DNA of 47,235 bases from NCBI RefSeq assembly GCF_003846175.1, contig NZ_ML123052.1, positions 348,175-395,409 on the forward strand. The letters run 5' to 3'. The notes beneath the pieces were generated by a model. That model worked only from the letters and a program-made list of their open reading frames with translations, searched no databases and was not told the origin of the DNA. This DNA comes from Streptomyces sp. ADI95-17 (GTDB lineage Bacteria > Actinomycetota > Actinomycetes > Streptomycetales > Streptomycetaceae). Within the stretch, counting starts at the first letter, position 1; each line of letters opens with the position of its first letter. Shown piece after piece: positions 23,403 to 31,957 of this stretch. The position numbers were made by a program, and so were the translations under genes.

Positions 23403-25953
23403 TGACGGGCTCCGGGGCCCCGGCCTCCCGCGGAGCCCGGTCGGGCCCGTGCGGCCCGGTTCCCGCGCCCCGTCGTCGCCGGTACGCGAGCGCCGCCCCG
23501 CCGAGCACCAGCACCACGAGCGCGCCCGCCCCGGCCGCCGCGCCCGCCCGCAGCCCCGGGGGCCGGAACGTGCAGTCGACGGATCCGCCCCGGGCCGGCG
23601 CCGGGGTGGCGACCAGGCCCAGATAGCTGTCGGCGGGACGGCCCTGGCAGCTCCAGCCCGCGATCCGGGGCGCCGCGAGCACGACCGTTCCGGTGGTGCC
23701 GGGCGGCAGCTCGGCCCGCACGCCGTGGTCGGTGACGTGCACGGCGCTCGCGCCGGTGCGCTTCAGTTCGGCGACCGCCGAGTCCAGCCGGGCCCGGTCC
23801 AGACAGCCGACCGCCCGATGCGGCACGGTCCCGGCGCGCACCGGGGTCAGCGTGACCCGCACGCTCCCGGCCCCGCCGACCTTGCCCAGGTGGTGCATCG
23901 CGGCCCGCCTGGCCGGCAGCTGCCCCTTGAACTCGACCTCCGGGCCCTCGCCCAGCCGTGCCCGGCCGAACATGTCGGGCGACCACAGATACGCCTCGGT
24001 GCCCGCCGGGCAGGCGGCGGTCAGCGTGTACGTGCCGCGTCCCACCCGGTAGTCGTACGCACCCTTGTCGCTCACCGCGCCGCCGTCCGCCGCCTTCAGC
24101 ACCGTCTTCGGGACCGTGTAGACCCGCGAGCCGAGCAGCTGCTCCTGGTTCCGGAACGGCGAACGGCCGTACGGCACCGGCCCGCCCGGCCCGCGCACCG
24201 TCACCAGCGGCGGCGTCGCGGCACGGCTCACCGTCACCGGCCGGTCGTCCGTACCGCCCATGCCCGTGCGCCCGGCCCCCTGGTGCGGATCGCGCGGCCC
24301 GCGCACCCGCGCGCCGACCGAGAAGACCGCGTCCGTGACCGGGTTGTCGAGGCTCTGCACGGCCCGGCCGTTGGACGTCCACCCGCCGCCGAGCGCACGC
24401 ATCGTGCGGGTCAGCACGGCGGGCGTGTGGCTGCTGTAGTACTGGCCGCCCTGCCCGCCCACCAGCAGCGGATCGTTGGCGGTGGTCTGCTCACGGCCGG
24501 GGTCCGTGCGGTAGCCCGGCCAGCCGTCGGCGCCCGCCACCACGGCCGCCTGGGTTTGCTGCCGTTCGCCCCAGGGCGCGTAGTCGTCTAGCCGGTTCAG
24601 CCGTTCCCGGTCGAAGTACGCGGTGCTCGCGGCGGCCTGCCCGGCCTGTGCGCCGATCAGCAGCACGGCGGCCAGCGCCGCGAGCCTGCGGCCCCGCCCG
24701 ACCAGCACCAGAGCGCAGGCCGCGGCCACCAGACCCACCCCGAACAGCGGATACGTCCACCCGGTGACCAGGTCGCTGAAGCCCGCCCCGGCCGCCAGCA
24801 GCACCAGGACCCCGCCCCCGCCGATCAGCGCCCGCCGCTCCGGCCAGCCGTACGAGACAGAGACCCAGGCGGCGATCACCATCAGCCCGGCCAGCACGAA
24901 CGTCTGCCGGTACGGGCTGCCGTTGGGCGTGGCGAAGGCGTGCCACAGCAGATGCGTCGGCTCCCACTGCAACGACAGCGCGACGCCCGCGACCAGCCCC
25001 ACCCACGTCCACCGCTCGCGCCCCGGCACCGACCGCTGGAAGGCCAGCGCACAGACCAGCAGCAGGGTGCCGGTGCCGAGGAAGAGGGCCGGGGTGAAGA
25101 AGCTGTACGTGGCGGGCAGCAGCCGGGCGAGCACATCGGGCCAGGCGGCGGGCGCGAACGCGCGGTCCCAGCCCGGGTAGGCGTGCTTGGTGCCCAGGTA
25201 GACGGGGAGCAGCACGGGCGCCGACAGCCCGATCCCCACCCCGACCGTGCAGACGGCCCGCACCAGCCCCCGGACCACCGCCCGCCGGTCGTCCCGCTCG
25301 GTGAAGAACCGGACGGCCAGCACCAGGGCGGCACCGAGCGTCGCCATGTACGCGGTGTAGAAGTTCGCCGCCCACACCACCGCGACGAGCAGCGGCCCGG
25401 CGACCCGGTGCCGTCCCGTACGCGCCCACTCCGCGACCAGGCAGAGCAGCGGCAGCGCGACCAGCCCGTCCAGCCACATCGGGTTGTACGAGGCCTCGGC
25501 GACCGACCAGCCGCACAGCGCGTACGAGGCACCGAGCGTCCCGGCCGCCCACCAGCGCCCGCCACGGACCGTCAGCAGGAACAGGGTCATCAGCGCCGCG
25601 GCCGACGCCATCTTCAGGACCGTCACCACATAGACCGCGAGATCGATCCGGTCGCGCGGGAACACCCCGACGAGCAGGGCGAACGGGCTGGTCAGATAGG
25701 TGCCGAGATCCGGCAGGAAGCTCGTCCCGTACCCGGAGGACCAGTTGAGCAGCAGCCCGCCGTCCGCGTTCCCGTGCAGCAGGTCCCACAGCCGGGCGTG
25801 GAACGGCACGAACTGATTGCCCAGGTCGTTGACGCTGCGCGTGTGAGGCCCGAACGGGAAGACCCGCGCGACGGCGTCACCCGCGCAGACCGCGGCGACG
25901 GTGAGCAGCGCGGCGAGCGAGCCCGCGCACAGGCGGGGGCGGGAAGTCGGCAT
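23395..25953 (-). CDS. YfhO-family membrane glycosyltransferase
   Basis: 852 residues from ATG 25953; a GTG at 25980 is an alternative and neither has a strong ribosome binding site. The first ~450 residues have about a dozen membrane helices. The first outer loop carries YfhO features (GNQFVPFHARLWDLLHGNADGGLLLNWSSGYGTSFLPDL, an acidic/aromatic loop as in GT-C enzymes). The large C-terminal extracytoplasmic domain (~470-800) has GYDxx-type segments and conserved Gly/Tyr, then a final helix (AGAAAGAGALVVLVLGGAALAYRRRR). In Bacillus and Listeria, YfhO transfers sugar from a polyprenyl-phosphate donor to teichoic acid. The divergent GT2 and GtrA genes would supply and flip that donor. Confidence 0.85.
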   Translation of the reverse strand: MPTSRPRLCAGSLAALLTVAAVCAGDAVARVFPFGPHTRSVNDLGNQFVPFHARLWDLLHGNADGGLLLNWSSGYGTSFLPDLGTYLTSPFALLVGVFPRDRIDLAVYVVTVLKMASAAALMTLFLLTVRGGRWWAAGTLGASYALCGWSVAEASYNPMWLDGLVALPLLCLVAEWARTGRHRVAGPLLVAVVWAANFYTAYMATLGAALVLAVRFFTERDDRRAVVRGLVRAVCTVGVGIGLSAPVLLPVYLGTKHAYPGWDRAFAPAAWPDVLARLLPATYSFFTPALFLGTGTLLLVCALAFQRSVPGRERWTWVGLVAGVALSLQWEPTHLLWHAFATPNGSPYRQTFVLAGLMVIAAWVSVSYGWPERRALIGGGGVLVLLAAGAGFSDLVTGWTYPLFGVGLVAAACALVLVGRGRRLAALAAVLLIGAQAGQAAASTAYFDRERLNRLDDYAPWGERQQTQAAVVAGADGWPGYRTDPGREQTTANDPLLVGGQGGQYYSSHTPAVLTRTMRALGGGWTSNGRAVQSLDNPVTDAVFSVGARVRGPRDPHQGAGRTGMGGTDDRPVTVSRAATPPLVTVRGPGGPVPYGRSPFRNQEQLLGSRVYTVPKTVLKAADGGAVSDKGAYDYRVGRGTYTLTAACPAGTEAYLWSPDMFGRARLGEGPEVEFKGQLPARRAAMHHLGKVGGAGSVRVTLTPVRAGTVPHRAVGCLDRARLDSAVAELKRTGASAVHVTDHGVRAELPPGTTGTVVLAAPRIAGWSCQGRPADSYLGLVATPAPARGGSVDCTFRPPGLRAGAAAGAGALVVLVLGGAALAYRRRRGAGTGPHGPDRAPREAGAPEPVNA

Positions 25954-26076
25954 ACGCAGGAATATGCCAGCTTCGAACACGCAACCCCGGGCCGAATTGG
26001 GTCAGTTCATGCAATGGACGCCCACCGGTCACGTGTTGCATCGGGTTCCGACATCTGGCCGGGCTGATGTACTTCC

Positions 26077-27039
26077 GTGCTGATCTCGCTGGTGGTGCCT
26101 TGTTTCAACGAGGAAGAGATCCTCGAACGCTTCCATGAACGCGTCACGGACGAAATGGCCGGGCTGGGACATGAATTCCAGCTGGTCTTCGTCGACGACG
26201 GCAGTGCGGACCGGACCCTGGTGATCCTCCAGGAGCTGGCCGCGTCCGACCCGCGGGTCCGCTATGTCTCCTTCAGCCGCAACTTCGGCAAGGAGGCCGC
26301 CATGCTGGCCGGCCTCCAGCACGCCGAGGGCGACGCCGTCGTCATCATGGACGCCGACCTCCAGCACCCGCCCGAGCTCGTGGGCCGGATGCTGGAGGAA
26401 CACGCGCAGGGCTACGACCAGGTGATCGCCCGCCGCACCCGCAAGGGCGACCGGGTCACCCGCACGCTCAGCGCCCGCGCCTACTACTGGCTGATCAACC
26501 GCCTGGTGGACGTGGAACTGGTCGACGGCGTCGGGGACTTCCGGCTGCTCTCCCGCCGCACCGTCGACGCGGTACTGGAACTCACCGAATACAACCGGTT
26601 CTCCAAGGGCCTTTTCGCCTGGGTGGGATTCCGCACCACGACCTTCTCCTACGAGAATGCCGTCCGTGAACAGGGCAGTTCCGCCTGGACCTTCGGAAAG
26701 CTGCTCAATTACGGTCTCGACGGGCTGCTGTCCTTCAACAACAAACCGCTGCGCGCCGCGCTCTACCTCGGCATGCTGCTGCTGTCGGTGGCATTCGCCT
26801 ATGCTGCGTGGATCGTCGGCGTCGCCCTGGTACAGGGGGTGGACACCCCCGGCTACGTCACCCTCATCGTCGTGGTCACGGCACTCGCCGGGGTCCAGAT
26901 GGTGATGGTCGGAGTGGTCGGCGAGTACGTCGGCCGCATCTACTACGAGGTGAAGCGACGCCCGCACTTCCTGGTCAAGGCCACGAACACCGAGGCATCG
27001 CGACAGATACGGGAACCCCAGGAGTTCGTACGCCGATGA
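26077..27039 (+). CDS. GT2 polyprenyl-phosphate glycosyltransferase (GtrB/CsbB-like)
   Basis: 320 residues, GTG start; no clear ribosome binding site. GT-A fold with N-terminal VVPCFNEEEIL, VDDGSADRT at 39-47 and metal-binding D92-A-D94. Family-specific markers are SRNFGKEAAMLAGLQHA and GDFRLLSRR. A two-helix membrane module (~228-290: ALYLGMLLLSVAFAYAAWIVG; VTLIVVVTALAGVQMVMVG) and the closing EYVGRIYYEVKRRPHFLV match GtrB/CsbB/Dpm1-type enzymes. These enzymes move a sugar from a nucleotide donor to undecaprenyl phosphate on the cytoplasmic side of the membrane. The downstream gtrA overlaps by ATGA. Confidence 0.93.
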   Translation: MLISLVVPCFNEEEILERFHERVTDEMAGLGHEFQLVFVDDGSADRTLVILQELAASDPRVRYVSFSRNFGKEAAMLAGLQHAEGDAVVIMDADLQHPPELVGRMLEEHAQGYDQVIARRTRKGDRVTRTLSARAYYWLINRLVDVELVDGVGDFRLLSRRTVDAVLELTEYNRFSKGLFAWVGFRTTTFSYENAVREQGSSAWTFGKLLNYGLDGLLSFNNKPLRAALYLGMLLLSVAFAYAAWIVGVALVQGVDTPGYVTLIVVVTALAGVQMVMVGVVGEYVGRIYYEVKRRPHFLVKATNTEASRQIREPQEFVRR

Positions 27040-27437
27040 CGGTCACCGCACAGATGGCCCGATTCGCCCTCGTGGGAGTGGTGAACACCGGCACGTACTA
27101 CGGCTGCTATCTCGTCCTGCTGACGTGGCTGCCCTACATCGCCGCCCATGTGATCGCCTTCGTGCTGAGCATGATCGGGTCCTTCTTCCTGAACTCCTGG
27201 TTCACCTACCGGACCCGGCCCACCTGGCGGAAGTTCCTGCTCTTCCCGCTCACCAACGCCGCCAACTTCGTCATCACGACCGGCGGCGTCTATCTGCTGG
27301 TCGACCTCGCCGGGTTCAGCAGCCGGTACGCGCCGCTGGTCGCGGCCGCGGCGGCGATCCCGATCACCTTCGTCGTCTCGCGCACGATCATGCTCCGGCC
27401 GGACACCCCGGCCCCGGCGGCCGAACGCGTGCCCTGA
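27036..27437 (+). CDS. GtrA-family membrane flippase-like protein
   Basis: 133 residues, four membrane helices. Family markers are FALVGVVNTGTYYGCYLVLL, HVIAFVLSMIGSFFLNSWFTYR (conserved F-N-x-x-F/W-T-Y/F) and LLFPLTNAANFVITTGGVYLLV. GtrA/GtcA proteins are thought to flip polyprenyl-phosphate sugars outward for use by extracytoplasmic glycosyltransferases. Translation is coupled to the GT2 gene through an ATGA overlap, with CAGGAG about 12 nt upstream. A very strong hairpin follows. Confidence 0.92.
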   Translation: MTVTAQMARFALVGVVNTGTYYGCYLVLLTWLPYIAAHVIAFVLSMIGSFFLNSWFTYRTRPTWRKFLLFPLTNAANFVITTGGVYLLVDLAGFSSRYAPLVAAAAAIPITFVVSRTIMLRPDTPAPAAERVP

Positions 27438-27442
27438 GCCCC

Positions 27443-27468
27443 GCCGGGACGGCCCGGGCCGTCCCGGC
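27443..27468. terminator. Perfect 26-bp palindrome terminator after gtrA
   Basis: 13-bp arms GCCGGGACGGCCC and GGGCCGTCCCGGC without spacer, 5 nt past the stop. Confidence 0.8.
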
Positions 27469-27557
27469 CGGGCCCACATCCCCAACTCCTCCCGAATCGT
27501 TGGTCGAATCGGTGGCCCCAGCCGTGTCCACTGCCTAACATCGATCACCGCAAGGTC

Positions 27558-27575
27558 TTGTGCACTGATGCACAA
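27558..27575. promoter_or_regulatory. Perfect 18-bp dyad TTGTGCACTGATGCACAA, candidate operator
   Basis: Seven-bp perfect arms around CTGA, 20 nt before the TTG start and just upstream of GGGAGG. The position suggests a repressor site overlapping the transcript start of the SurA-like gene. Confidence 0.55.
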
Positions 27576-27595
27576 ACTCTCCCCGGGAGGTTCCT

Positions 27596-28252
27596 TTGCA
27601 CCGCCGCCGTCGCACCGCGCTCACCGTCTCCGCCGCCCTGCTCGCCGGCGCCCCACTCCTGACCGCCTGCGGCAGCGAGGCCCACCCGGGCGCCGCGGCC
27701 GTCGTCGGCGGGGACCGGATCGAGGTCTCCACGCTGCAGGGCCAGGTGGCCGCCGTACGCGAGGCGCAGCGCGATTCGAAGGACGCCGCCCAGCTCATCG
27801 ACAAGTCCGGACAGCTCAGCCGGGCCAAGCTGCACGGCCTGATCTTCGACCGGGTCCTGGACCGGGCCGCCCAGGACGCGGGCGTGTCCGTCAGCCGCAA
27901 CGAGATCCAGCAGATGCGCAGGGCGGCGGCCGCCCAGTCCGGCGGGGAGGAGCGGCTGCGCACGGCGATGCTCCAGCAGAGCTGGGTCGCCCCCGACCAG
28001 ATCGACGCGGTCCTGCGCGAGCAGGTCCAGCTGACCAAGCTGGCCCGGGCGCTCGGCGCCGACCTCCAGCAGCCCGCCGGCCAGCAGGCCGTCGGCGAGG
28101 CGCTCGGCAAGGCGTCGAAGGCCCTGCGGGTCGACGTCAATCCGCGCTACGGCAGCTGGGACAACAAGCAGACCCAGCTCGCCGACTACAAGGCCCCCTG
28201 GATCAACCGGGTCACCAAGCCGGCCGGCGCCGAGGCCGAGGCCGGGGCCTGA
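27596..28252 (+). CDS. SurA N-terminal-domain lipoprotein
   Basis: 218 residues from TTG 27596, chosen because GGGAGG lies about 6 nt upstream and it gives a proper signal (HRRRRTALTVSAALLAGAPLL, lipobox LTAC). The mature chain is alpha-helical with SurA/PrsA-type chaperone features (AAVVGGDRIEVSTLQGQVAAVREAQ; LSRAKLHGLIFDRVLDRAAQDAGVSVSRNEI). There is no parvulin isomerase domain, so it would be a chaperone-like or holding protein in the envelope. It corresponds, from memory, to the S. coelicolor lipoprotein next to mazG. An 18-bp dyad lies in its leader. Confidence 0.85.
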   Translation: MHRRRRTALTVSAALLAGAPLLTACGSEAHPGAAAVVGGDRIEVSTLQGQVAAVREAQRDSKDAAQLIDKSGQLSRAKLHGLIFDRVLDRAAQDAGVSVSRNEIQQMRRAAAAQSGGEERLRTAMLQQSWVAPDQIDAVLREQVQLTKLARALGADLQQPAGQQAVGEALGKASKALRVDVNPRYGSWDNKQTQLADYKAPWINRVTKPAGAEAEAGA

Positions 28253-28286
28253 CCGGCCGCGGCAGGGGCGGCCGGTGCGACCGGGG

Positions 28287-28292
28287 TAGATT
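28287..28292 (+). promoter_or_regulatory. Candidate -10 box of a leaderless mazG transcript
   Basis: TAGATT sits exactly 6 nt before GTG 28299, and no ribosome binding site is present; the start codon would be the first transcribed base. Confidence 0.5.
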
Positions 28293-28298
28293 CGAACG

Positions 28299-29261
28299 GT
28301 GAACGCTGAAGACCCCGGCCGTATCGTCCTGCTCACCGCCAGCCACCGCGTCGCGCCCGGACTCCTGTCCTGGCCCGCCTGGCAGACGCTGCACGCCGCG
28401 GACCGGGTGCTCTGCGCCGAGCCGGACCACCCGCAGCTGCCGTATCTGCGCGAGGCGGGCGTCACCGTCGAGCACTCAGCGCCCACCGCGCAGGAGCTCG
28501 TCGACGCCTGCGCGGGCGGCCGGTCCGTCGTCGTCCTCGCGGGCGGCGAGGGGAACCAGCCGCTGACCGACGGGCTCGCCCGGCTCGCCGGTTCGGGCCG
28601 GGTGCGGATGCCGGACCTGGAGCTGCTGCCCGGCTCGTACGACCTGCCGGGCGCCCGGCTCCTCGATCTGGTCCAGGTCATGGACCGGATCAGGCTCGAA
28701 TGCCCGTGGACCTCGCAGAAGACCCACAAGGGCCTCGCCAAGTACGCCATCGAGGAGGCGTACGAACTCGTCGAGGCGATCGAGGACGGCGACCGCGACG
28801 AGCTGCGCGAGGAACTCGGCGACGTGCTCCTCCAGGTCGTCTTCCACGCCAGGATCGCCGAGGAGGACGAGCAAGAGCCGTTCTCCGTCGACGACGTGGC
28901 CGCGACCCTCGTCGAGAAGCTGATCCACCGCCACCCGCACGTCTTCGGCGACGAGAGCGCCGAGACCCCGGAGGACGTCCACGCGCACTGGCTGCGCACC
29001 AAGGCCATCGAGAAGCAGCGCGACTCGGTCACCGACGGGGTCCCGCTCGGTCAGCCCGGCCTGGCGCTGGCGGCGAAGCTGGCCGGCCGGGTCCGTACCG
29101 CGAAGCTCGACGTGCCGCTCCCCACCGGCGACGGCATCGGTTACGAGCTGCTCGCCCTCGCCGTACGCGCCGAGCAGGACGGCATCGACCCCGAGGCCGC
29201 CCTGCGGGCCGCGGGCCGCGCCTACCGGGACGCGATCAGGGCGGCGGAGGGCAACGGGTGA
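28299..29261 (+). CDS. mazG: Nucleoside triphosphate pyrophosphohydrolase MazG
   Basis: 320 residues. The MazG core starts at LLDLVQVMDRIRLECPWTSQKTHKGLAKYAIEEAYELVEAI, with EExxE and the downstream EELGDVLLQVVFHARIAEE giving the metal-binding acidic motifs. MazG hydrolyses NTPs/dNTPs to monophosphates and removes damaged nucleotides; in E. coli it also lowers ppGpp during starvation. The first ~115 residues (RIVLLTASHRVAPGLLSWPAWQTLHAADRVLC...) look like a reduced tetrapyrrole-methylase-type domain, as in YabN fusions, and lack an obvious cofactor motif. The start is GTG, with no Shine-Dalgarno sequence and TAGATT 6 nt upstream. P450 follows 49 nt downstream. Confidence 0.93.
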   Translation: MNAEDPGRIVLLTASHRVAPGLLSWPAWQTLHAADRVLCAEPDHPQLPYLREAGVTVEHSAPTAQELVDACAGGRSVVVLAGGEGNQPLTDGLARLAGSGRVRMPDLELLPGSYDLPGARLLDLVQVMDRIRLECPWTSQKTHKGLAKYAIEEAYELVEAIEDGDRDELREELGDVLLQVVFHARIAEEDEQEPFSVDDVAATLVEKLIHRHPHVFGDESAETPEDVHAHWLRTKAIEKQRDSVTDGVPLGQPGLALAAKLAGRVRTAKLDVPLPTGDGIGYELLALAVRAEQDGIDPEAALRAAGRAYRDAIRAAEGNG

Positions 29262-29298
29262 CGCCGGAGGGCGATGCCCGGCGTCCGGGGGCGGCGGA

Positions 29299-29304
29299 TA
29301 ACGT
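29299..29304 (+). promoter_or_regulatory. Candidate -10 box of a leaderless P450 transcript
   Basis: TAACGT ends 6 nt before GTG 29311. A poly-G run in the gap could alternatively act as a weak Shine-Dalgarno sequence. Confidence 0.4.
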
Positions 29305-29310
29305 CGGGGG

Positions 29311-30612
29311 GTGAACCACAGCCCCGCCGATCAGCCCGCCGCCTGCCCCGCCGGTGCCCCCGAGCTCTTCACCTGGGAGTTCGCCACCGACCCGTACCCG
29401 GCGTACGCCTGGCTGCGCGAGCACAGCCCCGTGCACCGGACCACGCTGCCCAGCGGCGTCGAGGCGTGGCTGGTGACCCGGTACGCGGACGCGCGGCAGG
29501 CGCTCGCCGACACCCGGCTCTCCAAGAACCCGGCGCACCACGCCGAGCCCGCGCACGCCAAGGGGAAGACGGGCATCCCGGGCGAGCGCAAGGCGGAGCT
29601 GATGACGCATCTGCTGAACATCGACCCGCCGGACCACACCCGGCTGCGCCGTCTCGTCTCCAAGGCGTTCACCCCGCGCCGGGTCGCCGAGTTCGCACCG
29701 CGCGTACAGGAACTGACGGACCGCCTCATCGACCGCTTCATCGCGGAGGGGAAGGCGGACCTCATCCACGACTTCGCCTTCCCGCTCCCCATCTACGCGA
29801 TCTGCGACCTGCTGGGCGTTCCGCGCGAGGACCAGGACGACTTCCGGGACTGGGCGGGCATGATGATCCGCCACGGCGGCGGCCCGCGCGGCGGGGTGGC
29901 CAGGTCGGTGAAGAAGATGCGCGGCTATCTGGCCGAGCTGATCCACCGCAAGCGGGAGAACCCGGGCGACGACCTGATCTCCGGGCTGATCCGGGCCAGC
30001 GACCACGGCGAGCACCTCACCGAGAACGAGGCCGCCGCCATGGCCTTCATCCTGCTGTTCGCCGGATTCGAGACGACGGTCAACCTGATCGGGAACGGCG
30101 TCTACGCGCTGCTGCGCGACCCCGGTCAGCGCGAACGGCTCCAGCTCTCCCTGGACGCGGGGGAGAGCGGGCTGCTGGAGACCGGCATCGAGGAACTGCT
30201 GCGCTACGACGGCCCGGTGGAGCTGGCCACCTGGCGGTTCGCCACCGAGCCGCTGAGCCTCGGCGGACAGGACATCGCCGCCGGGGACCCCGTACTCGTG
30301 GTGCTCGCCGCGGCCGACCGCGACCCGGAGCGCTTCGAGGACCCCGACACGCTCGACCTCGCGCGGCGTGACAATCAGCACCTCGGATACGGGCACGGCA
30401 TCCACTACTGCCTGGGAGCGCCGCTCGCCCGGCTGGAGGGACAGACCGCGCTCGCCACGCTGCTGAACCGCCTTCCGGACCTGCGGCTTGCGGTGGAACC
30501 TGCCGATTTGCGGTGGCGTGGCGGGCTCATCATGCGCGGACTTCGCACGCTTCCCGTGGAGTTCACCCCGGGGCCCGCCCACGCGGAAAGTGACGCTCTG
30601 TCAACTCTGTGA
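29311..30612 (+). CDS. Cytochrome P450, CYP107 family (CYP107U1-like)
   Basis: 433 residues with all P450 landmarks: I-helix AGFETT at 251-256, K-helix E295-x-x-R298, and the heme loop GYGHGIHYCLGAPLAR with thiolate Cys367. The N-terminus lacks a membrane anchor, so it is soluble and ferredoxin-dependent. From memory, its S. coelicolor counterpart in the same position is CYP107U1 (SCO3099), reported as needed for sporulation and antibiotic production. No ferredoxin gene is adjacent. The substrate cannot be inferred from sequence. It is followed by the Rpf pair. Confidence 0.93.
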   Translation: MNHSPADQPAACPAGAPELFTWEFATDPYPAYAWLREHSPVHRTTLPSGVEAWLVTRYADARQALADTRLSKNPAHHAEPAHAKGKTGIPGERKAELMTHLLNIDPPDHTRLRRLVSKAFTPRRVAEFAPRVQELTDRLIDRFIAEGKADLIHDFAFPLPIYAICDLLGVPREDQDDFRDWAGMMIRHGGGPRGGVARSVKKMRGYLAELIHRKRENPGDDLISGLIRASDHGEHLTENEAAAMAFILLFAGFETTVNLIGNGVYALLRDPGQRERLQLSLDAGESGLLETGIEELLRYDGPVELATWRFATEPLSLGGQDIAAGDPVLVVLAAADRDPERFEDPDTLDLARRDNQHLGYGHGIHYCLGAPLARLEGQTALATLLNRLPDLRLAVEPADLRWRGGLIMRGLRTLPVEFTPGPAHAESDALSTL

Positions 30613-30639
30613 CTTTCACGTGATCTGCGCTGCATCGAC

Positions 30640-30669
30640 TTGTGACTCCCGTTCGAACCCGGCTAGGTT
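30640..30669 (+). promoter_or_regulatory. Candidate sigma-70-type promoter of the first rpf gene
   Basis: TTGTGA (30640-30645) and TAGGTT (30664-30669) with an 18-bp spacer, about 48 nt before the ATG. Confidence 0.55.
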
Positions 30670-30717
30670 CACCGTTCGACTCACCAGTCACCTGTCAGCT
30701 ACCCGGAAGGCAACCCC

Positions 30718-31692
30718 ATGGGCTCCGCGAACGGCAGACACCGTCGCCCCCGTCAGGCACCCGCCATCGTCGTCGCCGCGGGCGTGACCGGATCGGCCAT
30801 CGCCATCCCGCTGCTCGGCGCGTCCGGCGCACACGCGGCCGACGCCCAGACCTGGGACCGGGTGGCCGAGTGCGAGAGCGGCGGCATGTGGAGCGCCGAT
30901 CTCGGCAACGGCTTCTACGGCGGCCTCCAGTTCTCGCAGGAGACCTGGAAGGCGTACGGCGGTGAGGCGTACGCGGAGCGCGCCGACCTCGCCAGCCGGG
31001 CGCAGCAGATAGCGGTGGCCGAGAAGGTGCTGGACGACCGGGGCCCGAAGGCCTGGCCCAGCTGCGCCGTCATCTCCGGCCTCGCCGTGGACGGGACGCT
31101 GCCGGGGGTGGACCCGGGTTCCGTGCCCGCCGACGGCCCGACCGGGAGCGCGAAGCCGTCCGACGACGCGTCGGCGGACCCGTCCGACGACGCCACGCCG
31201 TCCGACAGCGCCTCCGACGGCACGGACGCCGTGGACGGCTCCGACGGCTCGGAGAAGGCCGACGAGCCGTCAGGGAAGACCTCGCCGTCCCCGAAGCCCT
31301 CGGCCTCGACCACCCCGTCCCCGGACGCGTCCACCGACGCCCCCTCCGGAGCACCCGGCGACGCCTCCGGCTCGCCCGACGCGTCCGGCGGCACGGGCGG
31401 CAAGCACCGCGGCGCGCCGGCCACCGAGAAGGGCGGCGGCACGGACGGCGGCGGCCGCGAGGCGGGCCGTCATGCCTCGCGCGGCGGCAACGACGCGCGC
31501 GACACGGCCGACACGCCCGCCGACGGCACGTACACCGTCCATGTCGGCGACAACCTCTGGTCGATTGCTGATGCACAGAACATCCCCGGTGGCTGGCCCG
31601 CGCTCTACGAGGCCAACAAGGGTGCTGTCGGCGCCGACCCGGACCTCATCCTCCCTGGCCAGAGCCTCGATCTCGATGTGAAGGCCAAGTGA
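30718..31692 (+). CDS. Resuscitation-promoting factor with long Asp/Ser/Pro linker and LysM
   Basis: 324 residues, ATG with GGAAGG about 9 nt upstream. A signal peptide (about 1-40, ending AHA) precedes the Rpf lysozyme-like domain (TWDRVAECESGGMWSADLGNGFYGGLQFSQETWKAYGG; catalytic Glu53). Residues ~130-265 are a low-complexity Ser/Asp/Pro/Gly linker. A LysM peptidoglycan-binding domain (YTVHVGDNLWSIADAQNIPGGWPALYEANK) ends the chain. Rpf enzymes cut peptidoglycan during spore germination and growth. By position this matches the S. coelicolor rpfC locus (SCO3098, from memory). The long acidic linker may let it span the wall. It lies directly upstream of rpfA. Confidence 0.9.
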   Translation: MGSANGRHRRPRQAPAIVVAAGVTGSAIAIPLLGASGAHAADAQTWDRVAECESGGMWSADLGNGFYGGLQFSQETWKAYGGEAYAERADLASRAQQIAVAEKVLDDRGPKAWPSCAVISGLAVDGTLPGVDPGSVPADGPTGSAKPSDDASADPSDDATPSDSASDGTDAVDGSDGSEKADEPSGKTSPSPKPSASTTPSPDASTDAPSGAPGDASGSPDASGGTGGKHRGAPATEKGGGTDGGGREAGRHASRGGNDARDTADTPADGTYTVHVGDNLWSIADAQNIPGGWPALYEANKGAVGADPDLILPGQSLDLDVKAK

Positions 31693-31957
31693 GGGCAGTC
31701 TGATAATCGACTAAAAGTGCCCCAAAAATCGGGGTAGTTCAGGGACCTATGTCCGCTTATGCGTAAGTGAGACATGGGTCTCTTTGCGTCAACTGGCGTG
31801 TCGCGCCCGGGGAGCCCTTCCGCATCACGTCCCACCTGCGGAAACGACACTTCTTCAGATGCAAGTAAGGGCTTATTGTCCGATGTGTCCATCTTTGAAT
31901 GTGGGGGTTGCGTATGTTTACGGTCGGAACCGCTCGCACCGCGGGCCCCGTCGACCG
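31693..31957. other. Intergenic region upstream of the riboswitch
   Basis: Relatively AT-richer. It contains a CCCC-7nt-GGGG hairpin (about 31718-31732) that may end the upstream rpf transcript, a GAGAC-ATGG-GTCTC stem near 31771, and the promoter for the riboswitch transcript. I could not choose one -35/-10 pair with confidence. Confidence 0.5.

Noticed and set aside
27568..28302. ATG 27568 as the start of the SurA-like gene
   Set aside because: It is in another frame. The TTG at 27596 has a good ribosome binding site and opens a lipoprotein signal.
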